Shown piece after piece: positions 53,560-64,000 of a stretch of DNA of 64,000 nt. The notes under the pieces were generated by a model. It was not told the DNA's origin and searched no databases. It worked only from the letters and a program-made list of their open reading frames with translations. Source of the DNA: Echinococcus granulosus (taxonomy: Eukaryota; Platyhelminthes; Cestoda; Cyclophyllidea; Taeniidae); contig NW_020170393.1 of NCBI RefSeq assembly GCF_000524195.1, positions 1,422,722 to 1,486,721 of the forward strand, in the 5' to 3' direction. Position 1 is the stretch's first letter; each line of letters opens with the position of its first letter. A program made the translations under genes and the position numbers.

Positions 53560-54200
53560 GGGGAAATTGCGGGTTACTACTTCCGTGTTTCGTAAGGCAC
53601 GGTCGGTTGGTAATCCACCCAATTCACCACCCGTGAGCATCTTGAACTGGAAAAAGCCGCTGTATGCAAGGCGACATCGGTCAAGACTTGAATGCCAGAC
53701 TTCTAGGTGTTCATCCCCAATAAGAGCTTTCAGCAGTTCAGTCGTTCCACATGTCCCTTACCTTGCAGATGTCCAAATGTCGTGCATGGCAAGGAAACCC
53801 AGAGGGTCTTGCATAGTTTAAGAAAGGGTCGACCTTCGAAATTAGTACCTTGGTCGCTATGCGCCGTTCCCAGCACTCTATGTTGACAAGTCCAACAATT
53901 GAAGAAAACCGAAGCAACCGTTTTTGTGTCTTGAATCGTCGCGGGTTCTGCCTAGGCCAGCACCGTGAAGTAGTCCACCACAACCAGAGTGCATAGGTTA
54001 CATCTCTTCGTGGTGGCACTAGATCCATGACACCAGTTTCTACCCTTTCTCCCAGGAACTTTATGGTCACGGTTTGGAGTGGTGCGATCTCTGTCGGTTG
54101 AGGCCTTTTGCAGCCGCCACGGCAACAAAGAGGAAACTGGAATAGCAGTCAGCCTTGACCATTCACGACATTTCCGGCCCCATTTGACACGTCATGGAAC
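53560..54200 (-). pseudogene. Ty3/Gypsy integrase relic
   Basis: Read leftward, the reverse strand shows the order of an LTR-retrotransposon integrase: a zinc-finger remnant (about 54120-54180), the linker PTEIAPLQTVT (54066-54098), VVVDYFT (first acidic residue, 53965-53987), HSDQGTNFE (second, 53835-53861) and GHVERLN (third, 53736-53757). These blocks lie in different frames with stop codons between, so it is dead. No reverse transcriptase or flanking LTR was recognised nearby. Motifs are assigned from established knowledge of the DDE integrase core. Confidence 0.8.
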
Positions 54201-54458
54201 ATTAATTGGAATAAAGAACTCATTTGAAGGATTTTCTACACCCTCACTGTTAAATCTATTTTGAGTAAATCCTCCCCCTTTAATGTTGTAGGTAAATTTG
54301 AAAACCACTTTATTTTTGTATAGGTGTGATTTGGGCATTGAAAGAACTTTCAGAACTGGGATTAAAAAAAATGTTGAAAAGCCTACATTTTTAACACCTA
54401 CTGCTGAATTCACAACTCACAGTTTCAAGGTGGTATTGCCATAACACTTTTCATACCT

Positions 54459-55470
54459 GTTTAACGCTTTGTTTTGGTTTTAAGGGGACTGAATGCTTTA
54501 CCATTATACCTCCGCCGGGCGGCCTGACCTCTGGATCACGTCAGTAACTCAGAGCCTTTCTCTACATATTCTGCTCAAATATTTTGCCTTCTTTCGTCTT
54601 CAGAGAAGTCTCGAGGCATTGCATTGGTGGAAGTAGAAACGAACCCTATCCCAAAGGGCAAGGACTCTAACTCCAAACCTTAATGTGACTGAAGATGGGC
54701 ATCCATTGCGGACGGGCGAATCGGTGACGACTCCCAACAGAGGAGCAGAAAAAGCCGTCTACGTTCGGTAACTACTCCAGTCTTGTGCTCTTGAGAAATG
54801 CTACTAGCAATCGAAGCGGCACTGGCCGTGGACTCCTTGGAATAGTTCGTTACGGAGCTGTCTACGGTACCTACTTTAAGATGTAAACTTTGTAGACGCG
54901 AGGTACCCCCTCTACCTCTCCACTAACTGGATATAACCCAGATACGTAGATATATCTGGGCAGCTTTGAAGTAGCAAGGAGAAATATACGTGAACTCCTA
55001 CCTCCACGAAACTATTTTAAGCCTCATCTTTTATTAAATGACTCTACTTTTAGGCCTGTATTCCTACTACCAGAAATAGACGTGCATTTTGGTCAGCACA
55101 TTTCCCTCCAAAATTGACAGAAGGGATCTGTGATGTTACAGGTAGACATCTTTTATTTGGCAGTTCTCACGGCACTGACAACGTTGTGATGGTTGACATG
55201 TGAGGTTGACAAGGAAGAGCGCCGAAGACGGCGCTTAAATGGAGAGAGAGAGGCTACATAATACATTTTTCGTTTAACCCTTCTCTTTGGTTACACGGCC
55301 ATTTTAGGCCTGAAAATTACGCCTTCGCCGGGCGTGATGGCCTCCGACACAAGCCAGTAGTCCTGCAGCGACTCTGTATTTCGGGATGACATATTCTGCC
55401 CTGGTATTGTGACCTCTCTCAACCTCAGGAAAGACGTAGGGCACTACCTTGCAAAAGCCCCTTATAGACG
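54459..55470 (+). mobile_element. LTR-ended miniature element, best copy
   Basis: The left terminal unit starts GTTTAACGCTTTGTTTTGG (54459) and runs to about 54660. The right one starts GTTTAACCCTTCTCTTTGG (55272) and runs to about 55470. Both share a GCCGGGCG block, ACATATTCTGC and a closing CTTCAG/CTCAG..GAAGTC/GACGT segment in the same order, about 813 bp apart. The roughly 600-bp middle has no coding frame but contains blocks shared with the copies at 8.7, 32.1 and 56.7 kb (ACGGAGCTGTCTAC, CCTCTACCTCTCCACTA). Divergence between the ends indicates an old insertion. It is consistent with a TRIM. Confidence 0.6.
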
Positions 55471-56375
55471 ATTATCTTGAATCACATCATTAGTTAGTAC
55501 CGGTGGTTCAGAACAGCCTTGGGGGTAAATAGCAATTCTATCTGTTCATTGCAAAATATGTCAAACTAGCCTCCCAAACATGATCCAGTGATTAATTAAA
55601 AGTTGTGCACCACTTTATTAAAATCCACCCTTATCCAGTAAGTCTTATTTAAAAGAAGTACAGGAATTCCATGTGGAACAAGAACCGAAAAAAGCAGCTA
55701 AATAAATGGTGATGTCGCTTTGATCCATCAAATCAAATGTGCCAGCGAAGAGCCGATGGAAAATATGAGAGGTGGTTGGGTGAATTAACCCTCCAGAAAG
55801 ACTGGTTTCGAATCTATTCTCGACACTTTTTAATTTAGATAATCTGCCCGAAATGGAGGAAAAACGGAATAAGGAATACCTAGAGTAATGTCTACAGTCA
55901 GAAAATGCTTAAACAGCTCTCTCAATGTAGGCTTGCATGGAACGAGAGCTTTTTTATGTCCAATTTTTGCCTTTCAAAATGGACTGTAAATATAGAATGG
56001 CAATAGGTGATTGTACAAGGGTAATAACTGCTAGAAATAACCACCCACCAAACTTTCCAAGCTCTTTTGCAACTATGTGAATGGCACAAAAAGACAATTC
56101 CACAAAGCCTTGGCAGGCAGTAAAAAAAGAGTGGGAGGGGGAGGTGGCATTTGCAGAAAATAAGGCAGGCTACAACTTTTTTTTTTTAAGTCAACATTTG
56201 AAGCAAATTGTGACTTTGAGATAATAAACCCATGTCACATTTTGGTAGACCCCAGGAAATTGGGCCATTTTGGTACTTTGGGTGACCTTATGTACTGGGA
56301 ACTGCTACCACCAGAGGTGGTTTGGAAAGTGGTAGAACTAGGCTTTAGCAGCCTACTAGTTCAATAGGAAGTAAT
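55471..56375. other. Intergenic, nothing assigned
   Basis: AT-rich sequence between two repeat copies; no exon, RNA or transposase motif seen. Confidence 0.45.
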
Positions 56376-56379
56376 AAAT

Positions 56380-57240
56380 AATTTTATTTGTCTAACCTGG
56401 GTACTCCAGCCCCCGCGGATTGTACTTGACGCTGCGGCATGACTTTTGGGCCATGCTTGCATTCCTCCAGCCCTTCTGTGCGTCGGTAACTTACTTTCTT
56501 TTACCCTACTTGGGTTTACTACGAATTCAGTGAAGACGTGGGATGCTTCATTGGTGGAAACGCCAGTTGAACCCAATCTTAAAGTATATCTGTCCTGATT
56601 TCCGCTGTCAAATACTAAACTCTGTTGCCCTGGAAGAAGTACACCTCTCTCGGATGGTCACAAATGACTTATATCTCTCACCATCACTGCAACCATGTGT
56701 TTTTTAAAGAGGATTATTAATAAATGAAGCGTCTTCAGACATAAACAGTTTGATAAAGCTCGTTACGGAGCTGTCTACTGTACCTCTGCGACAAAAAAAT
56801 TACGTGGGCAGGTGCTGCCTCCTTTAAGTTTCCACTAGCTGAACAGATTCAAGATAGATGGCTCAGACACGATGAAGTGAGAATCTAGTGACAGGAAGGA
56901 ACAGATGCAAAAAAAGGGTCATCGTGAAACTACTTCACATTTTGCATTTTCCAACCGGTTCTTCTGTTGAACCGATTTTCTTAAGGCCAGCGATCAGCAC
57001 ACGAGATGCTCTCGTTGTATAGTATCAACCGATCTTAATCAGTATGTGTAGTCCGCAGTATTGTAGAGTTGCTGAGATCCATAAGTGACCTTGGAAGCTG
57101 TTGACGCTTCACACGCAAGGAAATTTAATGACTGGTGTTCCTTCCCTCGAGTGCTTTTGGAGCATTGACTACGTTGTAATGACTGACGCAGGAGAATGAT
57201 TAAAAGGATCGCCGGGGATAAAGGTTAAAAGATGGGAGTG
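56380..57240 (+). mobile_element. LTR-ended miniature element, degenerate copy
   Basis: GCGGCATGACTTTTGGGCC (56434-56452) resembles GGTCGGCATGACTTCTGGGC at 63632-63651. GCTTCATTGGTGGAAACG follows, as in the other copies. TCGTTACGGAGCTGTCTACT (56760-56779) matches 54848-54867, and the 3' part (CATTGACTACGTTGTAATGACTGAC, split here as 57163-57187) resembles 55176-55200. The right terminal unit is not clearly preserved. Confidence 0.55.
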
Positions 57241-57249
57241 GGTTTGTGC

Positions 57250-60200
57250 TGATTTGATAGCCTGACTGTGTACTTAACAACCTTAGGCTTGTGGTCAGCA
57301 GGGATGGCTTTTGTGTCACTTTCAGTACGTACGTAGTATGCGTTCTGCTATTCAATGAAGACACTACGAGTTTGTGTGGTCTCTAGGCTACTTAATTTAC
57401 CTGCTCTCAAAAAATGGGTAAGATACAAGTTGTTTAAGCCCTAAAATAGCACAATATAAAACCAAAGTAATTATTTTTAATACACAACTTTTAAGGCTAG
57501 AAGAAAAGTTAAATCAAACCAAAATGTAAACTGCCTAGTAAATAATCCTTTCCTAAAGCATTGGAAAAATTAATAGGTGGCTCTTTAATTTTAGTTCAGA
57601 TTATTATATTATGCTTCAATATTTTTCCTTAAATTTATTTGACCACAAAGGGCGATGCATTTTAACAATGGGTTACAAATATAGATGTGTTGCTTCAAAT
57701 TAACGAGTCAGCTTTTCAAGGCCGTCCGCTATTTAAAAGACGATTGCAACTGGCTTAATGGTGCCAATTTAGTGCTCAGTGCCTGGAGGTTACTTCAACG
57801 GTATAAATAGTAGTGGCGAAAGTAATATACACACGACAAATTGTTTTGAGACCTTAACATTTTGTCAACCCAAAGTGCGGTAAAGCTGGCCAAAAAATAT
57901 TCCATTTTTGGCCTTGGAAATCTTGTTGTATGGTAGATTATAATTATTCGAGTCCAAGACCTACTGGAATAAAATCAGTAAGCACTTGCATCTATCGCGA
58001 GTTGAAAGAACTTGTGCAGTCAGTGGTAAAACAAATCTGGTTTAGGGTTAAAGGAAAAGTACAAAAAGTTCCATGTTCTGTATTTATGGGAACCAACTGC
58101 TAAGGCCAGTTGAAGGTGGACTTATGGTCGTACAAAGTCATGTTTTAGCTACTTGCAAATCTTTGATATAAGGAGTTGTTTTTGCCAACTACTCAACACA
58201 TGGAAGGGTACTACCCTGCTTTACAATTACTCCTTCGGTTTGTATAGATAGTAAAAGCTTATATTTCTTATCGTCAGCGAGAGATAGCGAGCAAATACTA
58301 CTGCCTCTCTGGACGCCATTGTAAAGGCATATTTTTAATTACTGATTAACCGGAAAACAATTATTTTTTTTTTGGAAAAACAGACCATTTGTTACAATTT
58401 TTCAGTGGTTTTCTGGTAAAGAAGTTATTGACCCACCAAATATGCCTATCTTATTAGTAAATAGCTTTATCTGATTGTTACTAAGTTACATTAGGTGTTT
58501 AAAAAAGGACCATGATTTTATGTAACAACACTAACAGCTTGGCTAATAGAAACATTGCTGTTATTACAAAGCTGAAAGTTTTGTCATTTACGGAACCATT
58601 TGTGATGCCCGTGTTTCTCCTAAAACCCCAACAAAGTACAGCAATATAGAAAAGTAGCTTAACATTTGGGTATAAAAAGGTTAATGGGCTACGGTCACGA
58701 ACGCAAGACCATTTTGAAAGGTTGGAAGCACGAGTTGCAGGGGATGACGAGTTTCACGTGTTTAAAGGCATACTTAAACGAGCACAGATGTGTGGGGAGG
58801 TGGATTAGCATTCCTTTCTGCCTCCACCTTGATGTAAGTTTTAATAGTAGCTACACTTTTTCATTTTAAAATATTAATCGAAACCTTTAGCAAGGAATTC
58901 TGATGCACAAACTTAACCGGTCAAACCCGTTGATGGAAGATATTTGTAATCAAAACCAAGCACCTACATCGAGTGTCTGCTTATTTTGTTCAAAGTGAAA
59001 TTAAAACAGAATCCTGTGTTACCAGCAATAGAGGTCTAGCCTTAAGGGTGAATGAGGAGACGTCGAGGAAAAAGACCTGTGGAACGGCCATTCATTCGTA
59101 GGTCGGGTGGGAACTTCTTCCCAGCAACCTGAAAAGCATATGTGTAAGATAAATTGCCACCTCCTTTCCGCACCCAACTAAGGTAGCTGAAGTATCAGTT
59201 TATTCCGATCATTAAATGGCTCATTGTTTACTTCAAACAAAAGATTGATTTAAAGTACTCGAACCAGTGGATGGAACATAATGCGTCTTTCCCAGGCAAT
59301 ATCTTTCATCTACCTCGAGGTTTGAGAAGGATCCATGCTCCAGTGAAAGTGAGATATTTTATTCGTTCCGTTAGAGATATTAGTGTAGCTCTCCATCATT
59401 TTCAAACTTAAGAAGCATCGCCCAAAAATTTGCTTTACCGTAATTTGCGCATTTTTTGAAATCCTCCTCTTGTCATAATTGAGAGGCCGTATTGCAAATT
59501 CCCTTATTAAGATTCTTGTAAATTCTACTTACTCAAGGGATTCAATGAATGCAACAAAAGTACGAAACTGTCATGCATCAGCTTGAAAGAGGGCGGAAAG
59601 TAGAGTGCGTGCCCCTTCGGGAAACCAAGGCTCGTGTGTCTCATGTCTGTCAAAGATTGTGCGCATTTCCCTCCACTTCCTGCTATCACTCGGCGCCAGG
59701 CCAAGCTGAACGCAATCTTTAAGGAAATTTAAAAAAATACCCTCCACCTTAATTAATATATGTTACATGAAAAACGAATCGCTTTAATGCATTAATTATT
59801 ATGTGGTAAGGTTTTGGACAAATTGGGTTTGATTTCGTGTAAAGATGTCCTCAAAAAAGCTCTTCTTTTTCTTGGAGTGAATGCAGTATTTTATATTTGT
59901 GTTACTAACACTAAATGAAAGGAAAGTTTGACATCCAGTTCCTAATATTTAATGTCTTAGAATGAGGTGTTAAAAACTGCTGTCTGCTGATATTATGCTG
60001 TATTTGGATAATAATTTGGAGTGTTTCCAATCCACTACTTTATGTGCCAGCTAAAAGTGAATAGACAACGCTAGAATAGGCATGACTTTAAAACCGCTGC
60101 AATAATTACGAAAAAAAGTGTATTTTCCTGTCTTAGAAGCTTAAAATAAAGTTTACCTGATCTCTAAGATTTATAATAGGTACGGATTCCTTAGACTAGT

Positions 60201-62130
60201 TTAAGTTGAAGTGAACCCAGCGGATTTTAAGGCATGATTTATTTCCAAAGCACAAATTGAGTGGGAGGTCGTAGACATGGCCGAGTGAGTGTGCCGGAAA
60301 GTCAAAGACATAAACCGCTGAGGGTGATGGGTCTGACTGTAGTTAATTGCACCACTGCAGGGATGAGCTAGCGGACTCTCAACAGAACCCTCCAGGGTAA
60401 AACAGTAACACGTAGTTTCTTAGTTACCTACGAGCTACCGACGACAGACAAGTGGGATTCCCAATCAGGCAGTCATTTAGCCAGTATTTCCGTCCATCCT
60501 TGTGGCATTTGGCCTTAAACATCTTTAAAATTGTCTGGTTCTGGAGGTCATTTTAAAGTAATTACTTCGGAGTTGGTTGAAATTGTCTTTTTAGATCAAT
60601 TTTCTTTACTTAAGGCACGCGACCAGTTTGTGTTAATTTACAGTTTATAAAAAAGTAATGAATACCGTTGCCTTCCCTCTCATTCTTCACTTTTCCCACA
60701 TTTCTATTGTTGCAAGGTGCCAATCTTCCGCAGGTCAACTTCCATATATAAAGTTGCAAGCAAATTGAATTGACTTTTACAATTTATTATGTCTATCATG
60801 AATTGCCATACACGGTATTTATAAATAATATCATATCTGTTTTTCAGGCATTGAAGTAGGAGTAGATGGCAACACTTAGTGAGTTTTGAAAAATCCGTAA
60901 TATCAAAATATTTTTTTTAGTATAATGTGAGATAAACAAGTGATTTTGCTCGACTTTACCTTCGTGTAGATATTTCCAACACTCTACAAACAACATTAAT
61001 TAAGAGGCCTCCTTACTTCTGTTGCAGAGTGAGCAAAGCATCAGATTCTGATGAAATATTGCCCAATTCTTTCGGGTAGCGCCTTCTGTAACAATGCATT
61101 CACAAACAAAAAACTGGAAAATTAAGGAAAATAAGGAAAGACCTTTTGTGAAATTTACGAGCGGGATTGAAGCCGCTTCACAGTTGATAATTCTTAGTCC
61201 CTGTGACCATCTAGGTTTAATGGACATTTGAGAGTAAGGAAAGAGGACTGTGTCGGATTCAACAGAGCAGCAATTTGGAGTCACCTATGAGGAACCAGAT
61301 CACCTGACCATTCTCATGCACCATCTGCTGGGCTTAAGCGAAATTTTATGCTATGATGTAATCTTTTTTTCAGTCTTTAAGGAAAACTGCATGGAACAAA
61401 TAGTCACAGGTCATAAACTTTGGTCGTTCAACGTGGGAATTGCGAGTTCAGTACCAGTGGCAGTTTATGAACTGCAGTGAAGATTCCCTTGATTAAGTTA
61501 GAGAGATGCAGGAATGACAATGTTTATTCTTAACGCAAGAAGTGAATTTATTTTGTTACAAGTCAAGTGATGGAGTGATAAAATTAAAATAGTTTCGGGT
61601 GATCCAGGAAATTGTAAATATTTGATATATTTGGGAAGTGAGGTGTGAAAAATCGACTGCCAGTCACCGAACACGTCTCCTACGATGTTATCAATGTCTA
61701 AACTATCATTTATCGTTGGTTTTGCTTAACAAAGCACAATTTATTTAAAAGATCGAATGCGAAATAGCCTATTTTAAATGTGGGAAGTATTTATCACTTT
61801 AGACAGAAATTTTTCTTTTATATGCTACTTAAAAAAGTGACCTTGGCAACATTGGACTTAGTAAAAAGTGGTGCGCGTGACCTCCCACTTATAGCTACTA
61901 CGCCTATCTGTGGTCAGTTCAGTCCAATCCACTCCAGTCCAAACATGGATTCTTGTGAGACAGGGACCTCCTAGCATCGTCTCTTATTTGCAGATGATTT
62001 TTGACACAGTACAATGCAGTAGGCCTCGTTGATTTCTGATAGATTCAGACTCAGTCAAACACGTTCACGTAAAATTGGGCATTTTTCAGCCTTGATATTG
62101 AGACAGCACAAAGGTGCGCCTGAACGTCAG
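57250..62130. other. Intergenic, no confirmed gene
   Basis: AT-rich sequence. A possible tRNA-related SINE lies near 60264-60345 and an isolated GTAAGT donor at 58834 follows an open stretch with two competing frames. Frames at 61000-61480 on both strands lack support. Confidence 0.4.
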
Positions 62131-62136
62131 TGACAG

Positions 62137-62287
62137 TGTCCATTGTGGAGGCTGGTAGCACTTCTGCATCACGAAGATCATCTTCATAAAGAACCATCTA
62201 GTCAGTGGAATGTTAAGTCGGGTACGTCCGCAGATCTGTGGTTTGACCTGCTGGTGAGCCTATTTCTCGAGAACGAGATACACTATG
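62137..62287 (+). CDS. Tentative internal exon, unknown gene
   Basis: The stretch between an acceptor (GTGACAG, ending 62136) and a donor (GTGAGA at 62288) is open for 50 codons plus one base. The peptide contains LWRLVALLHHEDHLHKEP and ADLWFDLLVSLFLENEIH, which look protein-like. No adjoining exon was identified, so the call rests on composition and splice borders alone. Confidence 0.3.
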
Positions 62288-62324
62288 GTGAGATTAGTTA
62301 CTTCACGTTGGGTATCATGACAAG

Positions 62325-62400
62325 CAGGCAAGCAGGCAGGTAGGCAAGCGAGGAAGAGGGGAGACAAGCAGACAGGTAGACAAGCAGCAGGTAAATGTGT
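62325..62400. repeat. Short-period AGGCAAGC/AGACAAGC repeat
   Basis: Imperfect tandem units of about 8-13 bp (GCAAGCAGGCAGGTAG, GACAAGCAGACAGGTAG) run from about 62325 to 62400, then grade into flanking sequence. Confidence 0.75.
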
Positions 62401-62803
62401 AGGTGAGTAACACGTAAATCTATAAACAGGTGGAGGAATTCCAAGCTTTGCCTGTTTTTGCGCTTATCTATTGCCAAGATGAATAAGATAGTCTGACACA
62501 CACAAGTAGTCAGAGAAGATAAGGGGACAAGTAGGTACTGAAAACAGGATTATCTCCAATGACTGGCACGCACTGTGCTTTATTTAAGGAAATATTAACT
62601 AGTGGAAAGTAGAAAGTGGTTAAAACCTCTATCTTATTAACTAGAGTTATTGCATTTACAATCACTGGAACGGCAGGATAATTTACTTTGACAGTGTACT
62701 ATGTTATTCTTGACCTAGAATTTGGGGTAGGCTTATGATGTTCATGTTCAGAATGTCCAAATAATACAATAATTTTTTTAAAAAAAGCTGACACACAACT
62801 TAC

Positions 62804-62929
62804 CGAATGTCTGATAACACCTTTCAAAGCAACTCCACGCACTGTGCGGATTGCATTCATAGGTGCCAAACAAAGGTGAGCTCCTGTTATTGCGGACAAG
62901 TATGCCAATGAACCAGAGAGAAGTAGCAT
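62804..62929 (-). CDS. Tentative first exon, hydrophobic N terminus
   Basis: From ATG (62929-62927) 42 codons run without interruption to a perfect GTAAGT donor (62803-62798). The peptide begins MLLLSGSLAYLSAITGAH, a signal-peptide- or membrane-like segment, and ends VALKGVIRHS with basic residues. An in-frame stop lies six codons upstream with no acceptor between, so this should be the first coding exon. No downstream exon was found on this strand to about 61 kb, and the family is not recognised. Confidence 0.35.
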
Positions 62930-63540
62930 CGCATAGGGGTCAAATTAGAGTAGCCGGTTGGTACTATTCATGGGTAAAAGTTGTCTGCCTGAAGTGCATA
63001 AATTTTTCCTCCCATTATATTCACAGCCTGGCAACTATTTTCAAAGTCGAGAGGAACATAGACTGTCAATTTTTAACCCTTGACCTTTGATATACACTTG
63101 TGAGAATATATGAGTTGTGTTGCCTATTTTCTGCAATGGTTCCTTCCCGAAATGTTTTTAATTGACTGCTTTTCCAGAAAGTACACAAGAATTTTTTCCA
63201 TGCGTAAAAACTTTGGTTCTCATATCAGTCAGGGCGGTTGTAATTTTATAATGACTGCGATTGGAGACTGGTGTTTCTATTTATTTCACCGTTTTCATGA
63301 CGGAGCTCAACCAGATGTTGGGTTAAATAATTAAATCATTTTTTCTTATTTATGTAAATTTTTATTTGCAAAAAATAACTAGGATCAGTATCTTATTCCT
63401 CAGATGGGGGAAGCAGATAGCATATTCTCACACGTAAACTACCGTGCACAGGAGATACTGAGTCTGCTGCCTTTTCCATCCACTGGAGTAACCAAAACAA
63501 ATGAGATTTACTAAGCAATTAATGGTTTTTTATTAATTCA
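62930..63540. other. Intergenic, nothing assigned
   Basis: AT-rich sequence without supported exons. Confidence 0.4.
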
Positions 63541-63770
63541 GGTGTAACCTACCTTAATATTCCGACTGTTCGTCTCACAATTCTTTCTGTTTTCTTGGGC
63601 ACTGCCGGTGCAGTCTTTGTACTTCCACTGGTCGGCATGACTTCTGGGCGATGTCAGCAGTCTTCCACCACCTCTGTACTTTCTCAATGCATATTCTGCC
63701 CAGGCGCTGCGTCCACTTTTGACGTCAGGATAGACTAGGAATGCTACACTCGCGTCAGCAAGTGAGCCTT
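63541..63770 (+). repeat. Terminal unit of the LTR-like repeat
   Basis: The copy contains GGTCGGCATGACTTCTGGGC (63632-63651), GCATATTCTGCCCAGGCG (63689-63706) and a closing GACGTCAGGATAGACTAGGA block. These match in order the terminal units at 9460, 54459 and 55272. The internal part after 63800 is not clearly recognisable before the window ends. Confidence 0.55.
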
Positions 63771-64000
63771 CCCCAGATTCTTATCAGAGAGTATCAGTTA
63801 ATGCGCCTTAACCACATTCCAAAATGTTAAGAGTCTAATAGGCTCAATGTAACTTGCAAGGATGGAACCTAATTATTAAGGTGCTCGCAGCTGACAGTAC
63901 TTTGCCTTTATTACTGTGGCCTTATTTATGTTATACTACCTTGGAATATGATCTACTATCACTAGGGAAAAGGGTCCTTTTGGCAATATCACTTGACCTA

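Noticed and set aside
60271..60345. tRNA gene
   Set aside because: Only a good A box; no paired stems of a cloverleaf could be drawn.

Overview
This window is eukaryotic nuclear DNA, most likely from a parasitic flatworm and probably a tapeworm with a large, repeat-rich genome. Split genes with GT..AG introns, very small introns (32-36 nt) beside kilobase-long ones, AT-rich intergenic DNA full of decayed transposon remains, and a conventional 100-N assembly gap (20984-21083) support this. The genus is inference; no marker here fixes it. There is no bacterial, phage, CRISPR or plasmid content.

Layout, left to right. (1) 415-7677 (+): the 3' eight exons of a sphingosine-1-phosphate lyase gene, whose 5' part lies off the left edge, followed by a poly(A) signal at 7776. 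(2) 8594-9640: remains of a small interspersed element with LTR-like ends, related to copies near 22.3, 32.0, 54.5-55.5, 56.4-57.2 and 63.6 kb. (3) 10942-11962 (+): a three-exon gene of unknown family (317 aa) with 35- and 32-nt introns. (4) 12.1-17.1 kb: G/C-rich, low-complexity sequence with a terminal coding exon at 15154-15354 and an AATAAA signal. (5) 17082-21920 (+): an unrecognised gene with a CpG-rich start, at least four exons, and one exon cut by the gap. (6) 22-35 kb: mostly non-coding, with a mariner-like relic at 22.6-23.2 kb (-). (7) 35057-37618 (-): a gene joining an N-terminal membrane segment to C-terminal Sel1/TPR-like repeats. (8) 38-48 kb: mostly non-coding, with a possible solo LTR and a small two-exon gene at 45.7-46.3 kb. 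(9) 48308-50245 (+): a complete eight-exon L-lactate dehydrogenase gene encoding 332 aa. (10) 50.2-64 kb: repeat-rich, with a Ty3/Gypsy integrase relic at 53.5-54.2 kb (-) and two tentative exons near 62.1 and 62.9 kb.

The recognised genes are housekeeping: S1P lyase ends sphingolipid catabolism in the ER, and LDH regenerates NAD+ during glycolysis, which matters in a fermenting parasite. They are not a functional cluster. I found no convincing novel multi-gene system. The most notable unexplained items are the two orphan genes (10.9-12 kb and 17-22 kb), the LTR-ended miniature repeat family, and a recurring 18-bp palindromic motif.
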